This document shows, in pieces, positions 5,174 to 6,990 of a stretch of 6,990 nucleotides of DNA. Made by a program: the position numbers and the translations under genes. The notes beneath the pieces are model-generated. The model searched no databases, had not been told where the DNA came from, and saw only the letters and a list, made by a program, of their open reading frames with translations. Origin of the DNA: Candidatus Woesearchaeota archaeon (lineage in GTDB: Archaea > Nanoarchaeota > Nanoarchaeia > Woesearchaeales > UBA11576); assembly GCA_013331125.1 (NCBI GenBank), contig DUGW01000111.1, forward strand, positions 1-6,990, given 5' to 3'. The number at the start of each line of letters is the position of its first letter. Within the stretch, counting starts at the first letter, position 1.

Positions 5174-6442
5174 ATGCAACAGAAAAATACAGGAAGGCAA
5201 AGGTATCTTGCTAACATGGGTCTTCAGGAGGATCTGGAGACAGGAGAGTTCAGGGCTATTGACAGGATACCCACCGACACCTTACGCAAGATAAGGTCTC
5301 CCACACATTCTTCTGATGAGTTTCCCAGGCTTGATTTCGATCAACCGCCGACACTTTTTGAGGAAGATGACCCTTACCTCGAAATTGACCTTGAAGTGAT
5401 AACAGAAGGTCTGGTCGCTGAGAAAGAGACGAAGGCGCCTTCCAATCCTCTGCTGGTAGTCCCCCCTCATGCAGCCATGCACTATCTTTCTGACTGGCAT
5501 TTCAATCATTTCAGTGCTGACATGAGCGCACTTGTCCTGGGTGTTGTGCGCGAACACTTGAGGGATCCTGAAGCTAAGATAGAGCCTGAAGCATTAGACA
5601 AGGTCTTCCAGGACCCTTATGCCTTCCTCCGTGCGCAGTTCATCCAACTGAAATATCACGTCGGCGAGCCTTACAGCATGTTTGAGCTTCATTCTGAACC
5701 GTTCCCTGTGAATGTAGATTCCTGGAGAAGGATGAGCACGTCGATAGTTGACCACATAGAGAAATGTCTTGATATGGATGATCCTGAACAGAGGAAGGTG
5801 CCTTTCAGGATGATATTTTTCCACAATCCAGAACATCATACGCCGCCCGCCTTTCCGGAAGGGGATGACGAAGGTCTCGATCCTAAGAACATCCTCATGG
5901 CTCCTATGAGTTTCGCCACCTGGCTACGTCTATCTGCTTCTGAATTCATGGATTACACGGCATTCACAGAGGGCAGAGAAGGACCAGTACCTGATGAATT
6001 GAGGCTGGGTTTTGACGCTAGGTATCTGTACTCAGGTGATACAGCAGACCTGGCCAGGTCATTTACTTATCAGAAACATTGGGAATTCTACAAGACCGTA
6101 TGTCAGGGCTTTGCCAGCATGGTCTCGACAAAAGACAGGAAGCGGGAGCTTAGTGATGATATACTGCCTTTCCGCGTGATGGATGCTCACCGCCAACCGA
6201 GCATACCCCAGAGGGTCTTCAGGCATATGGAGAAAGTACCTCATCCTAGAAGCACAATATACAATCCTTCTGTAGAGATGATAATCTCACCGCATGATAC
6301 GCGCTTCGTATTCAAGGATGATATCGGTCTCTTGTGGACTCTGTATGATGATGCTGACCTACGCGACAGTGATGGGCTCGACTTCAGGCTTGATGGCGAT
6401 AGAGAAGGCAATAAGTATGTTCTTATCCGCAAAGGATGCTGA
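5174..6442 (+). CDS. Uncharacterised 422-aa acidic protein
   Basis: I do not recognise a family. The product begins MQQKNTGRQRYLANMG and shows no signal peptide or membrane segment. The first 90 residues are probably extended and acidic (for example LFEEDDPYLEIDLEV). A folded domain seems to start near 92 (LLVVPPHAAMHYLSDWHFNHFSADM), with His109 and His112 after Asp107. A second His-rich segment, FFHNPEHHTPPAF, has His at 217, 221 and 222. These Asp/His clusters could bind a metal, but no known metalloenzyme signature is visible. Residues 300-370 are basic and aromatic (TYQKHWEFYKTV, RQPSIPQRVFRHMEK). The C-terminus (375-422) looks like a beta-rich module (EMIISPHDTRFVFKDD, LLWTLYDDADL, KYVLIRKGC). 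It lies 136 bp after the 576-residue gene on the same strand, and its TGA is 23 bp from the stop of the convergent nitroreductase gene. Both size and codon use look like a genuine gene. Confidence 0.85.
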   Translation: MQQKNTGRQRYLANMGLQEDLETGEFRAIDRIPTDTLRKIRSPTHSSDEFPRLDFDQPPTLFEEDDPYLEIDLEVITEGLVAEKETKAPSNPLLVVPPHAAMHYLSDWHFNHFSADMSALVLGVVREHLRDPEAKIEPEALDKVFQDPYAFLRAQFIQLKYHVGEPYSMFELHSEPFPVNVDSWRRMSTSIVDHIEKCLDMDDPEQRKVPFRMIFFHNPEHHTPPAFPEGDDEGLDPKNILMAPMSFATWLRLSASEFMDYTAFTEGREGPVPDELRLGFDARYLYSGDTADLARSFTYQKHWEFYKTVCQGFASMVSTKDRKRELSDDILPFRVMDAHRQPSIPQRVFRHMEKVPHPRSTIYNPSVEMIISPHDTRFVFKDDIGLLWTLYDDADLRDSDGLDFRLDGDREGNKYVLIRKGC

Positions 6443-6465
6443 GTGACGATTGTCGACCTATTCTC

Positions 6466-6990
6466 CTAACTGATCATCCTTCCTACAGAATTGATATATA
6501 TCGTCGTCTCGTGATGCCCATCCACGCCGAGGAATCCGTCTATCAGTTCTGGCATGAACCCGCCTATGGCGACCACGCCTATCCCCATAGAGTTCCCCTG
6601 CAGATAAAGGTTCTCAGAGATGTGCCCGGCCTCTATATACACCATAGACTTGCCTTCACTTCCGTACATGTCTGTCGTCCTCTCGAACACTGCTGTCCAG
6701 ACAAACACGACTGCTGCATCCTTGCACATGACCTGTCCTGAGCAATAGTCAGCCATCTCTCTTGAGAAGTCTCCTGTCTTCATCCTCGCCAGTGCGTTCT
6801 CTTCCGGCAGGTAATGGTAAAGTCCGCTCTCGAGACCTGCTACATTGTTCGCGACTATGTATGTCTCTATCGGGTATCTTCCTCCTGCGCTGGGCGCTGA
6901 TCTTTTTCCTGGCTCTGTGATGCCTTGAGTGACATGCAGCAGTGTCGCCAGCTCAGCGATGCTCAAAGGTTCTTTGGAATATTCCCTTAC
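6466..6990 (-). CDS. SagB-type FMN-dependent dehydrogenase/nitroreductase (partial, N-terminus outside window)
   Basis: The frame is open from the window edge (6990) to TAG at 6466, giving 174 residues that begin VREYSKEPLSIAELATLL. A TTG at 6966 is not the true start, since the open frame and the typical family sequence (R-E-Y-S ... L-S-x-x-E-L) continue upstream. Nitroreductase-fold signatures are RSAPSAGGRYPIE (about 30-42 of the visible part, FMN-contacting in the family) and AGHISENLYLQGNSMGIGVVAIGGF-type sequence near the C-terminus, which is characteristic of SagB/ThcOx-like enzymes. SagB proteins oxidise azolines to azoles in modified peptides when paired with YcaO partners, but many archaeal members stand alone with unknown substrates. 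No YcaO or precursor peptide is visible here. Roughly 20-50 N-terminal residues are missing. It is convergent with the 422-residue gene. Confidence 0.85.
   Translation of the reverse strand, partial: VREYSKEPLSIAELATLLHVTQGITEPGKRSAPSAGGRYPIETYIVANNVAGLESGLYHYLPEENALARMKTGDFSREMADYCSGQVMCKDAAVVFVWTAVFERTTDMYGSEGKSMVYIEAGHISENLYLQGNSMGIGVVAIGGFMPELIDGFLGVDGHHETTIYINSVGRMIS

Noticed and set aside
6436..6741. Plus-strand frame of 101 codons after the 422-residue gene
   Set aside because: It is antisense to the clear SagB-type coding sequence.

Overview
The window looks archaeal, most likely from a DPANN-type lineage (Woesearchaeota, Pacearchaeota or a relative). The evidence is TTTAAATA/TATATAAG-type TATA boxes about 25 bp from likely transcription starts, one gene apparently leaderless, a GGTGAT Shine-Dalgarno, arginine coded mostly by AGG/AGA, and a surface protein whose membrane segment runs into an ITGYVV sequence of the kind common in those archaea. 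The lineage is inferred from these features, not from a marker gene. No rRNA, tRNA, insertion sequence or CRISPR array was seen.

Layout. (1) Positions 1-1404, minus strand: a long frame with no stop that leaves the window. It encodes an N-terminally anchored extracellular protein with a cysteine-rich beta domain. (2) Immediately upstream, and overlapping it in an ATGA junction, is a tyrosine-recombinase-fold protein (stop at 1401). It has lost nearly all catalytic residues and ends in a Lys-Glu-Thr repeat tail. The two are probably translated as a coupled pair. (3) Positions 2070-2481: an AT-rich regulatory region with four copies of an AAAAGGGAAAC motif, TATA boxes, a possible small membrane ORF and a poly-T terminator. 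(4) 2482-2946, minus: a small winged-helix-like protein with a clear SD. (5) 2947-3306: a divergent promoter region with 13-bp tandem repeats, paired TCCAGTGGA palindromes and phased TCCCA boxes ahead of a TATA box. (6) 3307-5037 and 5174-6442, plus: two large soluble proteins that I cannot assign to a family. (7) 6466-6990, minus: the C-terminal bulk of a SagB-type FMN nitroreductase, convergent with the previous gene.

How the genes may work together. The recombinase-like protein and the membrane protein form the only firmly linked pair. The winged-helix gene and the 576-residue gene are divergent and share a repeat-rich control region, so the small DNA-binding-like protein could control one or both. 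The two uncharacterised plus-strand genes lie in tandem, but a 136-bp gap with its own TATA-like boxes suggests separate promoters. The least explained content is these two large proteins and the inactive-recombinase/surface-protein pair.
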